DNA from: Opitutaceae bacterium
Lineage (GTDB): Bacteria; Verrucomicrobiota; Verrucomicrobiia; Opitutales; Opitutaceae
Length of the DNA stretch: 51,766 bases
Assembly (NCBI GenBank): GCA_014376585.1
Contig: JACMRG010000335.1
Coordinates: forward strand, 1 to 51,766
Direction of reading: 5' to 3'
A model generated the notes under the pieces. That model made no database searches, was not told the origin of the DNA, and worked only from the letters and a program-made list of their open reading frames with translations. Below, piece by piece: positions 9,717 to 17,220 of this stretch (the stretch's first letter is position 1; each line of letters opens with the position of its first letter). Position numbers and translations under genes: made by a program.

Positions 9717-10693
9717 GGTGACGGCGGCGCGAGGAGCGCGCGGACATCATCTTCGAGAGGCGCGGGGGTGCGTCGGGCGAGCCGGTAGGTCGTGGTGGCG
9801 GTCACGGTCTCGCCGGGGCGGAGGGCTTGGAGCGGGCCGAGGGTTTCGAGTTCGACGTAGGGAAAGGGGTTCTCGTTGCCGTAAATTTCGACGCTGCAAC
9901 CACCGTCGGGGTAATCGGCACCGGCGACGCGGGGAATCGTAATGCGAAGGAGTTGGTGGGTGCCGGCCCAGACGAGCGACGCGCCGTCGTTGCCGGTTTT
10001 TTGGGATTTGGCGGGGTTACGGGTGAAGCGCATCCAGTTGTTTTCGCGGCGAAGAAATTCTTCGGGCACCGACCATTCCTGGGTGGTTCCGGTGGGGAAG
10101 CGCGATTTCTCCGGCACGGGCATGAACACGGCGACGGGGTCGCGGAGCTGGGTGATAACCCAGACGGACACAGTGGCGGGCCCGCCGGAGATTTTTTCGT
10201 AAGTCGTGGCGATGCGCATCACGGGCTCTGTCGGATCGAGGCTGATGCGGCGGAGGGAGCGCAGGCCGGATTTGGGATCGAGGGGCGACGAGAGCGTGAC
10301 GATGCCGGCGGGGTCGATGGCGGCCGTGTGGGGTGCGGCGTCGAAGGCGACGGGCGGCGGCCACTTCCAGTCGGACTGCGGCGCCGGCCAGGTCTTGTCG
10401 CCGCCGAAGCTGCCGTGCGCGACGGTCCACGGCGCGGTGGGCATGGCGAGGCCGGCGAGTTTTTCGTTTTCCCAGAACGGGCCGTCGGTTTCGCCCACGA
10501 AACGCAACTGCATCACGCGGCCGACCGAGGGCACGATGATGGCCTCGACGGTGGCGTTGCGGAGGATGATGGCGTCGGGCCAGCCGCGGTAGTTTTGCGC
10601 GGTGGCGACGGTGACGGGAGCGGCCGCAAGGGCGTGTGCCGCGAGACTGAAAAACGCGAAACCGAGGAACGTGAGTAGGGTGGAAACGCGCAT
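9713..10693 (-). CDS. DUF4380-type secreted protein (galactose-mutarotase-like fold)
   Basis: 326 residues with a signal peptide (MRVSTLLTFLGFAFFSLAAHA). The mature part resembles DUF4380 proteins, beta-sandwich domains related to aldose epimerase: NATVEAIIVPSVGRVMQLRF near the start, GPFWENEKL, DKTWPAPQSDWKWPPP, and a C-terminal YVELETLGPLQALRPGE strand. Such proteins probably bind or act on carbohydrate. It is the first gene of a two-gene operon with the unknown secreted gene at 9021. Upstream, between its start and lepB, lie two copies of a 19-bp palindrome (10764 and 10820) that look like operators. Catalytic function is not shown. Confidence 0.72.
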   Translation of the reverse strand: MRVSTLLTFLGFAFFSLAAHALAAAPVTVATAQNYRGWPDAIILRNATVEAIIVPSVGRVMQLRFVGETDGPFWENEKLAGLAMPTAPWTVAHGSFGGDKTWPAPQSDWKWPPPVAFDAAPHTAAIDPAGIVTLSSPLDPKSGLRSLRRISLDPTEPVMRIATTYEKISGGPATVSVWVITQLRDPVAVFMPVPEKSRFPTGTTQEWSVPEEFLRRENNWMRFTRNPAKSQKTGNDGASLVWAGTHQLLRITIPRVAGADYPDGGCSVEIYGNENPFPYVELETLGPLQALRPGETVTATTTYRLARRTPAPLEDDVRALLAPPSP

Positions 10694-10763
10694 GGCGAAA
10701 CGTGAGGGCGGCGTCGGTCCGGCGCAAGTTTACGGCGCGACGCCCGCGGCGGCGCTCGCAGAA

Positions 10764-10782
10764 TGTCACGTATTACGTGACA
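10764..10782. promoter_or_regulatory. 19-bp palindromic operator candidate, copy 1
   Basis: TGTCACGTATTACGTGACA is a perfect 9-1-9 palindrome, 71 bp upstream of the DUF4380 start. Its sequence is the exact reverse complement of the copy at 10820. Perfect symmetry, duplication and position upstream of one operon suggest binding of a dimeric regulator, for example of GntR, CRP or LacI type; the regulator is not identified in the window. Confidence 0.7.
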
Positions 10783-10819
10783 AACCGGAGCGCCTACTTG
10801 GACGATAAGGAAAATCCTT

Positions 10820-10838
10820 TGTCACGTAATACGTGACA
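10820..10838. promoter_or_regulatory. 19-bp palindromic operator candidate, copy 2
   Basis: TGTCACGTAATACGTGACA differs from copy 1 only by its central base, so the two are identical when read on opposite strands. The centres are 56 bp apart, close to five helical turns, which would place both on roughly the same DNA face and permit cooperative binding or looping. It lies 26 bp beyond the end of lepB. Confidence 0.7.
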
Positions 10839-10864
10839 ACGGCGTGGCCCCGCAGGACGGGGAT

Positions 10865-11563
10865 TTATTCAAGTCGGGTCAGGAAACGGTTGAGGCGCGG
10901 GCGGAGCCAGTGGTTGAGATCGGCGGAGACGACGACGGCCTTGGCCTCGCCAATGATCTCGGCCCGCGGGATCGTGCCGAAGAAGCGCGAGTCGCGGCTG
11001 TTGTCCCGGTTGTCGCCCATCATAAAGTAGTGCCCGGCGGGCACGCGCACCGGGCCGAAATCGCGGAGGGCGGGGCGGGCCGGTAGCGCCATGACGGCGT
11101 GCGAGCGGGCGCCGAGATTTTCGCGGGCGAAGACGGCGGCGGCTTGTTCGGCGCGTTCGAGATCGCGGGCTCCGGGGAAGGTTACGGGGAGGGGGGCGTG
11201 GGTGGCGGACTGGCCGTTGATGATGAGCTGATCACGGCGCAGCTCGATGGTGTCGCCGGGGAGGCCGATGATGCGTTTGACGAGGCGCGTGCCGTCGTCG
11301 GGCGCGAAGCAGACCACGACATCGCCACGCGCGGGGTCGGCCCAGCGGGCGAGGCGCAGCGTCGTGAAAGGCACGCGGAAATCGTAGGCGAGCTTGTTGA
11401 TGAAGACGACGTCGCCGCAGAGGATCGTGGGCTGCATGGAGCCGGACGGGACGTAGTTGATATCGGCGAGCGCGGACTTCGCGCTGGCGATGAGGAGGAG
11501 GGGCAGGGCGAGGGGGCGGACCCAGTCGCGCCAGAGGGATCGGACGAGGGATTTGGCGTTCAC
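10865..11563 (-). CDS. lepB: Signal peptidase I
   Basis: 232 residues from a GTG start at 11563. The frame stays open to 11788, but the extra N-terminal 75 residues overlap the divergent sulfatase start and look non-coding. One N-terminal membrane anchor (PLALPLLLIASAKSALADI) is followed by the S26 boxes: YVPSGSMQPT with catalytic Ser42, LVKRIIGLPGDTIE with the general-base Lys96, and MGDNRDNSRDSRFFG at 182-196. It cleaves signal peptides of exported proteins at the outer face of the inner membrane. Bacteria of this group often carry several copies, so this may not be the only one. It sits between two genes for secreted proteins. Confidence 0.85.
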   Translation of the reverse strand: MNAKSLVRSLWRDWVRPLALPLLLIASAKSALADINYVPSGSMQPTILCGDVVFINKLAYDFRVPFTTLRLARWADPARGDVVVCFAPDDGTRLVKRIIGLPGDTIELRRDQLIINGQSATHAPLPVTFPGARDLERAEQAAAVFARENLGARSHAVMALPARPALRDFGPVRVPAGHYFMMGDNRDNSRDSRFFGTIPRAEIIGEAKAVVVSADLNHWLRPRLNRFLTRLE

Positions 11564-11687
11564 GAAGCGAGGGTGCGCGGCTGCGGGCGGAGCGGCGAGG
11601 CGAGTTGGATGAATGGCAACAGGAGCGGGGCCGGCGGCGCGGAACAGTTGCCAACGCGCGGGGGCTCGGCTTACTTCCGCGAACCCC

Positions 11688-13103
11688 ATGAGTTTCCGAC
11701 CCGGTCGTATCCTGGCTTTGATTTTGGTCTGCGTTTCCGCGATTGGCGCGTGCGCGCAGGCGTCGCGGCCCAACGTCATTTTCATCATGGCCGACGATCT
11801 CGGTTACGGAGAGATCGGCGCCTACGGGCAGAAGCTCATTCGCACGCCGCACCTCGACGCATTTGCGGCGGAGGGGATGCGGTTCACGCAGTTTTACGCG
11901 GGCAACACGGTGTGTGCGCCTTCGCGCAGCGTGCTGATGACCGGGCTGCACATGGGCCATACGCGGGTGCGCGGCAATTCCGGGAGGGAAAATCCCACGG
12001 CGCAGATGCTGCGCACGGGTGACGTGACCGTGGCGCGGGTGTTGCAACAGTCGGGCTACGCGACCGGTCTGATCGGCAAGTGGGGCCTGGGCGAGGCCGG
12101 CGACGAGGGCGAGCCACGCAAGCAGGGCTTCGATTATTCCTACGGCTTTCTCAACCAGTCGCACGCGCACAACCACTACCCGGATTTTCTGTGGCGCAAT
12201 GGGGAGCGGGTGGAGCTGCCGAACGTCGTCACCCGGATGGGGCCGATCGAGGGCGTCGGCTACGCGACGAAACGCGTGGCCTATGCCAGCGATCTCTTCT
12301 TCGACGAGGCGCGCGACTTCATCGCGCGCAGCAAGGACCGGCCGTTTTTCCTCTACCTCGCGTTGACCGTGCCGCACGCGAATAACGAGCGCGCGCGGGC
12401 GCTGGGCGACGGCCAGGAAGTGCCGAGCTATGGTGCCTACGCCGACCGGCCGTGGCCCGACGCGCAAAAGGGCCAGGCGGCGATGATCACGCGGATGGAC
12501 CAGGGCATCGGGGATCTGCTGGCGCAGTTGAAAAAGCTTGGGCACGACGAGCGCACGCTGGTGGTTTTCACGAGCGACAACGGGCCGCATCGCGAAGGCG
12601 GACCGTTGCAAAATCCCGAATTTTTCGGTGCGAGCGGACCGCTCAACGGCATCAAGCGGGCGCTCACGGACGGCGGCATCCGCGTGCCGTGGCTCGTGCG
12701 CTGGCCGGGCAAGATCAAGGCGGGCGCGGTGTCGGCGCATGTGGGGTATTTCGGCGACGTGATGGCGACCCTAGCCGAGCTCGCGGGGGCGACGGCGCCG
12801 AAGGTTTTGGACAGCATCAGCCTGGTGCCGGAGTTGATGGGGCGGGGCACGCAGGCCCAGCATGACGCTCTCTACTGGGAGTTTTACGAGAAAGGGTTCA
12901 GCCAGGCGGTGCTGCTCGGCGGGCGCTGGAAAGGCATCCGGCTGCTCACGCCGGATGCGCCGATCCAGGTGTTCGATTTAGAAACCGATCTGGGCGAGAA
13001 GATGGATCTGGCGGCCCAACAGCCTGAGCGCGTGGCCCGGATGGCCGAGATCATGCATACAGCGCACGTGGATAACGAATATTGGAAGATGCCGGCGAAG
13101 TGA
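11688..13103 (+). CDS. Secreted arylsulfatase (family S1, formylglycine-dependent)
   Basis: 471 residues from ATG 11688, starting with a signal peptide (RILALILVCVSAIGACAQA). D36/D37 in IMADDLGYG are calcium ligands. The sulfatase signature VCAPSRSVLMTG holds Cys76, which must be oxidised to formylglycine by a maturase not present in this window. GKWGLG near residue 130 and a TSDNGPH motif near residue 300 are also family landmarks. It removes sulfate esters from carbohydrate or aryl substrates outside the cytoplasm, consistent with use of sulfated polysaccharides by Verrucomicrobiota. The last codons contain one copy of a 17-bp repeat (13062-13078) that recurs 1.2 kb downstream. Confidence 0.9.
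   Translation: MSFRPGRILALILVCVSAIGACAQASRPNVIFIMADDLGYGEIGAYGQKLIRTPHLDAFAAEGMRFTQFYAGNTVCAPSRSVLMTGLHMGHTRVRGNSGRENPTAQMLRTGDVTVARVLQQSGYATGLIGKWGLGEAGDEGEPRKQGFDYSYGFLNQSHAHNHYPDFLWRNGERVELPNVVTRMGPIEGVGYATKRVAYASDLFFDEARDFIARSKDRPFFLYLALTVPHANNERARALGDGQEVPSYGAYADRPWPDAQKGQAAMITRMDQGIGDLLAQLKKLGHDERTLVVFTSDNGPHREGGPLQNPEFFGASGPLNGIKRALTDGGIRVPWLVRWPGKIKAGAVSAHVGYFGDVMATLAELAGATAPKVLDSISLVPELMGRGTQAQHDALYWEFYEKGFSQAVLLGGRWKGIRLLTPDAPIQVFDLETDLGEKMDLAAQQPERVARMAEIMHTAHVDNEYWKMPAK
13062..13078 (+). repeat. 17-bp direct repeat, left copy (inside sulfatase 3' end)
   Basis: GCGCACGTGGATAACGA, encoding part of AHVDNE of the sulfatase. The same 17 bases occur at 14280-14296. The similarity continues imperfectly for about 12 more bases (attattggaagatg against ctgttgaagatg). 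Confidence 0.85.
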
Positions 13104-14279
13104 GCGCCTGCGCGCGGTAAATTGGTAGTAAGGCCTCGTTTAAGATTTTTATAATTGGCCGGCTAATCTTTGTCCCAATAATGGGGCGTATCACCGCTCA
13201 GTGCTACGCAGATTATGACTTCGGCTTTCTTGGTCGGACGATCGGTTTTGGTGACCGGTAAAACGATATTTTCACCGCGATAGATAGAGACGCGCTCAAC
13301 TCGTCGGAACCTTGATCGCAACGCTTCGGTGTGCCACCGAGGCCGGGTCGAATTGGACCAGAGTGTCTTTGCCGGGTGACGTTGTGGCCTGATTTTTAAA
13401 CCGGGCGGAGGATACATCCAGTATTCCGGACGCGGGACCTGAGCAATCAACCTCTCGGCTGTGACCGTAAAATAGAACTCACGGCATCTCTCTGGCGTGA
13501 GAACGATTTTTGTGAATTGAACGTTTACCGGCCTAAGATCCGCACCGGGTTCATTTTCTTTTCTAGGATGAGTAGCTACGTGAAACTGATCCCGGCGTGG
13601 TATCGATTGCTGCGGCGCTGCTAGCAACCTGAGTGTTTGCCTGAAGATATTGCCTAGAGCCTGTGAGAGCCGCTGCAGAAAATTTACGCGTATGGTTGAG
13701 ATTTGATGAGTGTGTTTCACATAAAGGGTCATCGGCGTAGGGAGTGTTTTCCGGTTTTTAAACATGCTATGGTCAGGATATTAAGAAATTGGATTCCGCC
13801 GTTTTTTAAAACCGCTCATTGCTTTTGCATCATCATGGACGCCCGATCAGAAAAACTTACGCAGGAGGAGATCTACGCTTTGGAGGCGGCGCGTGGGCCT
13901 AGGACCTCAACGACGGGAGGAAAATGGTCGGGGCGCTATTCTCGGTATAGCTGCATTCTGCGCTATTCTCAGGAGTGGGTTACGCAGAAGGAACTCGCTA
14001 TGACTTATGGAGTGAGCAAGCGAACGGTTGCAGGTTGGATCGCGGCGTATCGCACAGGAAAAATTGAAGCTCTCCGCCCAAGAGGACGACAAGGGGGGCG
14101 CTCACCCTCCTTGGATTTTTCGGTGCAGGAAGTTCTTTTGGCGAAGATCCGAGAGCGCGTTTTATGCAAACCCGCGCTGATCCATTCATGGTTGGAAGCG
14201 CACATGGGTAAGAAACTAAAAACGACGACCGTGCGCTACTGGATCAAAAAGTTTACCGAAAAATTAAGGGCAGCTCCCG
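13104..14279. mobile_element. AT-richer island between direct repeats, probable remnant of an integrated element
   Basis: From the end of the sulfatase gene the base composition falls visibly, with runs such as gttttttaaaa and aaatttacg, and it recovers at about 14300. The island holds a hypothetical minus-strand frame and an IS630-type helix-turn-helix gene. It is enclosed by a 17-bp direct repeat, and the right edge abuts a truncated lysE. No integrase or full transposase is present, so it is a remnant or a passively moved segment rather than a working element. Confidence 0.5.
13163..13765 (-). CDS. Hypothetical protein in the AT-richer island
   Basis: An open frame of 200 residues with no recognisable family. 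It has a basic N-terminal half and a C-terminal part containing ERVSIYRGENIVLP and AEVIICVALSGDTP, which could form beta strands. No ribosome binding site is evident before the ATG at 13765; a second ATG lies 11 codons downstream. It is divergent from the helix-turn-helix gene with 69 bp between the starts. Being the longest frame in the left part of the island is the only support, so it may be non-coding. Confidence 0.35.
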   Translation of the reverse strand: MFKNRKTLPTPMTLYVKHTHQISTIRVNFLQRLSQALGNIFRQTLRLLAAPQQSIPRRDQFHVATHPRKENEPGADLRPVNVQFTKIVLTPERCREFYFTVTAERLIAQVPRPEYWMYPPPGLKIRPQRHPAKTLWSNSTRPRWHTEALRSRFRRVERVSIYRGENIVLPVTKTDRPTKKAEVIICVALSGDTPHYWDKD

Positions 14280-14293
14280 GCGCACGTGGATAA
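13835..14293 (+). CDS. Helix-turn-helix protein, N-terminal part of an IS630-type transposase
   Basis: 152 residues from ATG 13835; the frame is open further upstream, but that segment is not conserved-looking. Residues about 50-72 (TQKELAMTYGVSKRTVAGWI) form a helix-turn-helix. The part after it (YRTGKIEALRPRGRQGGR, then a second helical unit ending TTVRYWIKKF) has the paired-like DNA-binding layout of IS630/Tc1-type transposases. The DDE catalytic domain is absent: the frame ends at 14293, inside the right copy of the 17-bp repeat. It is either a transposase remnant or a small DNA-binding protein derived from one. Base composition is lower in GC than that of its neighbours. Confidence 0.6.
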   Translation: MDARSEKLTQEEIYALEAARGPRTSTTGGKWSGRYSRYSCILRYSQEWVTQKELAMTYGVSKRTVAGWIAAYRTGKIEALRPRGRQGGRSPSLDFSVQEVLLAKIRERVLCKPALIHSWLEAHMGKKLKTTTVRYWIKKFTEKLRAAPGARG

Positions 14294-14296
14294 CGA
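14280..14296 (+). repeat. 17-bp direct repeat, right copy
   Basis: GCGCACGTGGATAACGA, identical to 13062-13078. The 12 bases after it resemble the continuation of the sulfatase gene with one base lost, and at 14309 the sequence changes to the truncated lysE. This looks like the cut end of a sulfatase-like gene joined to foreign DNA on its left and to lysE on its right. Confidence 0.8.
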
Positions 14297-14308
14297 CTGT
14301 TGAAGATG

Positions 14309-14410
14309 ACAGATCGAGCGCGACAACAGATAGATCATGTTGGGACCCGGCGAGAGGACCATGCCGAGAGCGGCCGCTGCGAAGATGAGCCAGTCGTGCA
14401 GCGAGATCAT
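14309..14410 (-). pseudogene. Truncated LysE/RhtB-family exporter, N-terminal fragment
   Basis: Reading from the ATG at 14410 on the minus strand, the first 34 residues are the typical first membrane helix of LysE-family amino-acid exporters (SLHDWLIFAAAALGMVLSPG, then NMIYLLSRSIC). The similarity stops at 14309, exactly where the sulfatase-like repeat begins, and the remaining 170 or so residues of a normal LysE protein are absent. The fragment is therefore the product of a deletion or insertion at this junction and cannot make a transporter. Confidence 0.75.
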
Positions 14411-14523
14411 GTGAACAAGCGAGAAGGCGGCGCGGGTGGCGCGCAAGACACGAGGCCGTCTCGCTCGATACAGTTGGCAAAATTCGTTTGGCTTTCGCGG
14501 CGGGGCGGGGCGAGAGTGCGGGT

Positions 14524-15468
14524 ATGTTGGCACGTTCCCCCCAAGCCGCGTTGCAGCGGCTCTTTGATGAAGTCGGCTCCGTCGATCAGGTCGGCATCGA
14601 GGAGCGCGTCGCGAAATACGGCACGCGCTCAATCAAGAAGGGTGCGAAAATTTGGGGACTAAAGACCGCGGTCTCGATGGTCGATCTCACGACGCTCGAG
14701 GGCAAGGACACCCCCGGGAAAGTCGCTTCGCTCTGCCAAAAGGCGCTCCAGCCGCACGACGCGGAGCTCGGCGTGCCGCAGGTCGCGGCGGTGTGCGTCT
14801 ATCCCGCGATGGTGAAGCACGCGCGCAAGGCGCTCGGCAGCGACACCGCGGTGCGCATCGCCTCGGTGGCGACGGCGTTTCCCAGTGGTCAAGCCCCGCT
14901 CAAAACCCGTCTCGCCGAAGTGAAGGCGGCGGTCGCAGATGGCGCGGATGAGATCGACATGGTGATTAACCGCGGGGCGTTTCTCGCGGGTGAGTTTGGC
15001 GAGGTGCAGGACGAGATCGCGGCGGTCGTAACGGCGTGTGGTGACGCGACGCTCAAAGTCATTTTGGAGGTCAGCGAACTTGAAACCTACGACAACATCC
15101 GCGCGGCGTCGTTTTTGGCGATGCGCGTGATCCGTCCGGGCGACTTCATCAAGACCAGCACGGGCAAAACCTCGCTTAACGCCACGCTCGGCAACAACCA
15201 GGTGATGCTCGAGGCGATCCGCGATTTCTACCTCGATACCGGCATTCCCATCGCGATGAAACCCGCCGGCGGCATTCGCACGGCGAAGCAGGCGCTCACG
15301 TTCCTCGTCGCCGTGAAAGAGACGCTGGGCGACGCGTGGCTGAACAACAACCGTTACCGCTTCGGCGCGAGTTCGCTGCTCAATGATCTCGTCCGCCAGT
15401 TGGAGAAGGAAAAGACGGGGGCCTACCAAGCGCCGTATTATTTCAGCGAAGCCGCCGAATCTTATTAA
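14524..15468 (+). CDS. deoC: Deoxyribose-phosphate aldolase
   Basis: 314 residues from ATG 14524; a TTG 12 codons upstream is an alternative. It is a class I aldolase that splits 2-deoxyribose-5-phosphate into acetaldehyde and glyceraldehyde-3-phosphate. Active-site landmarks are D145 (ADEIDMVIN), the Schiff-base lysine K210 in DFIKTSTGKTS, and the relay lysine K246 in MKPAGGIRT. The protein is longer than E. coli DeoC because of an N-terminal helical extension (about 45 residues), as seen in many non-enteric and eukaryotic members. It heads a block with two aldehyde dehydrogenase genes in the same direction, separated by hairpin-forming repeats; the ALDH would oxidise the acetaldehyde released. 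Confidence 0.95.
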   Translation: MLARSPQAALQRLFDEVGSVDQVGIEERVAKYGTRSIKKGAKIWGLKTAVSMVDLTTLEGKDTPGKVASLCQKALQPHDAELGVPQVAAVCVYPAMVKHARKALGSDTAVRIASVATAFPSGQAPLKTRLAEVKAAVADGADEIDMVINRGAFLAGEFGEVQDEIAAVVTACGDATLKVILEVSELETYDNIRAASFLAMRVIRPGDFIKTSTGKTSLNATLGNNQVMLEAIRDFYLDTGIPIAMKPAGGIRTAKQALTFLVAVKETLGDAWLNNNRYRFGASSLLNDLVRQLEKEKTGAYQAPYYFSEAAESY

Positions 15469-15479
15469 GACATGATTCG

Positions 15480-15568
15480 CCGCGGAGACACAGAGGCACA
15501 GAGAATGAAAAATGAGTCGGAGATCTTCGGCCTTTTCCGGTCTCCGTGCCTCTGTGCCTCTGTGGTTC
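15480..15568. repeat. Intergenic inverted repeat, 'cacagaggcacagag' type
   Basis: CACAGAGGCACAGAG at 15489-15503 is perfectly complementary to 15550-15564, with further partial pairing outside and a 46-base loop. The same kind of sequence recurs in the next spacer (17107-17198). It fills nearly the whole gap between deoC and the ALDH gene, so the transcript would carry a stable hairpin there. Confidence 0.75.
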
Positions 15569-15582
15569 AATAAATTCTGACC

Positions 15583-17097
15583 ATGCCCACTTTGACTGCC
15601 GCAAAAAAATCCCCTCGTCTCGCCGCCCGTAGCGGCCGTCCCGCGCCCGAACTTATCTTTGGCGATCTCTGGGAATTTGATCCCGCGCCCGAGTCGGCCG
15701 ATCCGAAGCTGAAAGCGCGTTACGAACTGTTCATCGACGGTAAGTTCGTCGCGCCGAAAGGCGGGAAATATTTCGATTCCATCAATCCGGCCAACGAACA
15801 AAAACTCGCCGAGATCGCGCTCGCCGGCCCGGCCGATGTCGATGCGGCCTACGCTGCCGCGCGGCGCGCCTATGACGGCGGGTGGGGCAAGATGCCCGGC
15901 CGCGAACGCGCCAAATATCTCTACCGCATCGCGCGGCTCTTGCAGGATCGCGCGCGGGAATTCGCCGTCGCGGAGACGCTTGATGGCGGCAAGCCCATCA
16001 AGGAATCGCGCGACTTTGACGTGCCGATGGCCGCCGCACATTTCTTCTATCACGCCGGCTGGGCGGACAAACTCGACTACGTGGCGCCGGGTCGGAAGGT
16101 CGCGCCCCTCGGTGTCGTGGGCCAAGTGATCCCGTGGAATTTTCCCCTGCTCATGTGCGCGTGGAAACTCGCGCCGGCGCTCGCGATGGGCAACACGGTC
16201 GTCCTCAAGCCCGCCGAGACCACGTCGATCACGGCACTGAAGCTCGCGGAGATTTTTCAAGATGCGGGTCTGCCGCCCGGAGTCGTTAATTTTGTCACAG
16301 GTGCGGGCGAGGTCGGAGCGGCGGTGATGAACCACGCCACGCCCGCCAAGATCGCGTTCACCGGCTCGACGGAAGTCGGCAAGATCATCATGCGGGGCCT
16401 CGCGGGCACTGACAAAAAGATGACCATGGAGCTCGGCGGCAAGGCGGCAAACATCGTGTTCGACGACGCGCCGCTCGACCAAGCCGTCGAGGGCATCGTC
16501 AACGGCATCTTCTTTAACCAAGGCCATGTATGCTGCGCCGGTTCGCGGCTGCTGGTGCAGGAGAGCGTGGCCGGCAAGGTGCTCGCAAAACTGAAGAACC
16601 GCATCCGGACGCTGCGCGTGGGGGACCCGCTGGACAAGAATACCGATATCGGCGCGATCAACTCTCGCGAGCAGCTCGACAAGATCACCGCGCTGGTCGC
16701 GGCCGGCGTCAAAGAAGGAGGGGGAATGTTTCAGTCTCCCTGCACGCTGCCGACGAAGGGTTTCTATTTCCGCCCCACGCTGTTTTCCGGTGTGAGCATG
16801 AGCAGCACGGTCGCGCGCGAGGAAATCTTCGGGCCGGTGCTCTCAATCCTCACCTTTCGCACGGTCGATGAAGCCATCGAGAAGGCGAACAACACCGCCT
16901 ACGGCCTGAGCGCCGGCGTGTGGACGGACAAGGGCTCGCGCATCCTGAAAATGTCCACCGAGTTGAAAGCCGGAGTCGTGTGGGCCAACACTTACAACAA
17001 GTTCGATCCCACGTCGCCTTTTGGCGGCTACAAGGAGAGCGGCTTCGGTCGCGAGGGCGGACGGCAAGGCCTGCTGGATTACTGCAAACTCGTTTAA
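15583..17097 (+). CDS. Aldehyde dehydrogenase (NAD(P)+-dependent), full length
   Basis: 504 residues from ATG 15583. The Rossmann part shows PWNFPLLM (N186) and FTGSTEVGK. The catalytic pair is E283 (TMELGGK) and C317 in GHVCCAGSR, followed by the late motifs EEIFGPVL and [13 protein letters not shown]. The first 45 residues are an extension before the usual start of the domain. Given deoC upstream, the expected substrate is the acetaldehyde produced from deoxyribose-5-phosphate, giving acetate. It is cytoplasmic. An incomplete paralogue follows directly, suggesting that the two proteins may form one enzyme. Confidence 0.93.
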   Translation: MPTLTAAKKSPRLAARSGRPAPELIFGDLWEFDPAPESADPKLKARYELFIDGKFVAPKGGKYFDSINPANEQKLAEIALAGPADVDAAYAAARRAYDGGWGKMPGRERAKYLYRIARLLQDRAREFAVAETLDGGKPIKESRDFDVPMAAAHFFYHAGWADKLDYVAPGRKVAPLGVVGQVIPWNFPLLMCAWKLAPALAMGNTVVLKPAETTSITALKLAEIFQDAGLPPGVVNFVTGAGEVGAAVMNHATPAKIAFTGSTEVGKIIMRGLAGTDKKMTMELGGKAANIVFDDAPLDQAVEGIVNGIFFNQGHVCCAGSRLLVQESVAGKVLAKLKNRIRTLRVGDPLDKNTDIGAINSREQLDKITALVAAGVKEGGGMFQSPCTLPTKGFYFRPTLFSGVSMSSTVAREEIFGPVLSILTFRTVDEAIEKANNTAYGLSAGVWTDKGSRILKMSTELKAGVVWANTYNKFDPTSPFGGYKESGFGREGGRQGLLDYCKLV

Positions 17098-17106
17098 CCG
17101 ATGATC

Positions 17107-17198
17107 GACACAGAGCGCACGGAGGAGACACAGAGTTCACGGAGAAATTTCCCAATCCGACTCCGTGACCTTGGTGCAGCCTCTGTGGTCTCTGTGCC
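17107..17198. repeat. Intergenic inverted repeat, second copy of the 'cacagag' type
   Basis: The left part (gacacagagcgcacggagg, then gacacagagttcacggag) is roughly complementary to the right part (ctccgtgacc, then cctctgtggtctctgtgcc). It lies between the two ALDH genes, in the same position relative to its neighbours as the repeat at 15480. Confidence 0.65.
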
Positions 17199-17220
17199 AA
17201 AAATCCGATTCCCTTTCAAA

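Noticed and set aside
11564-11788. N-terminal extension of signal peptidase I
   Set aside because: It overlaps the divergent sulfatase start and has no membrane or signal character; the GTG at 11563 gives the normal family length.
13835-14293. Complete IS630-type insertion sequence
   Set aside because: Only the DNA-binding part is present, with no DDE domain and no matching terminal inverted repeats; kept as a remnant.
14659-16527. Long minus-strand open frame opposite deoC and ALDH
   Set aside because: Mirror frame of two conserved genes, rich in Arg/His/Asp and crossing the intergenic hairpin; no start signal.
15480-17198. CRISPR-like repeats in the deoC-ALDH spacers
   Set aside because: Only two diverged palindromic blocks, one per spacer, with no regular repeat-spacer unit and no cas genes.
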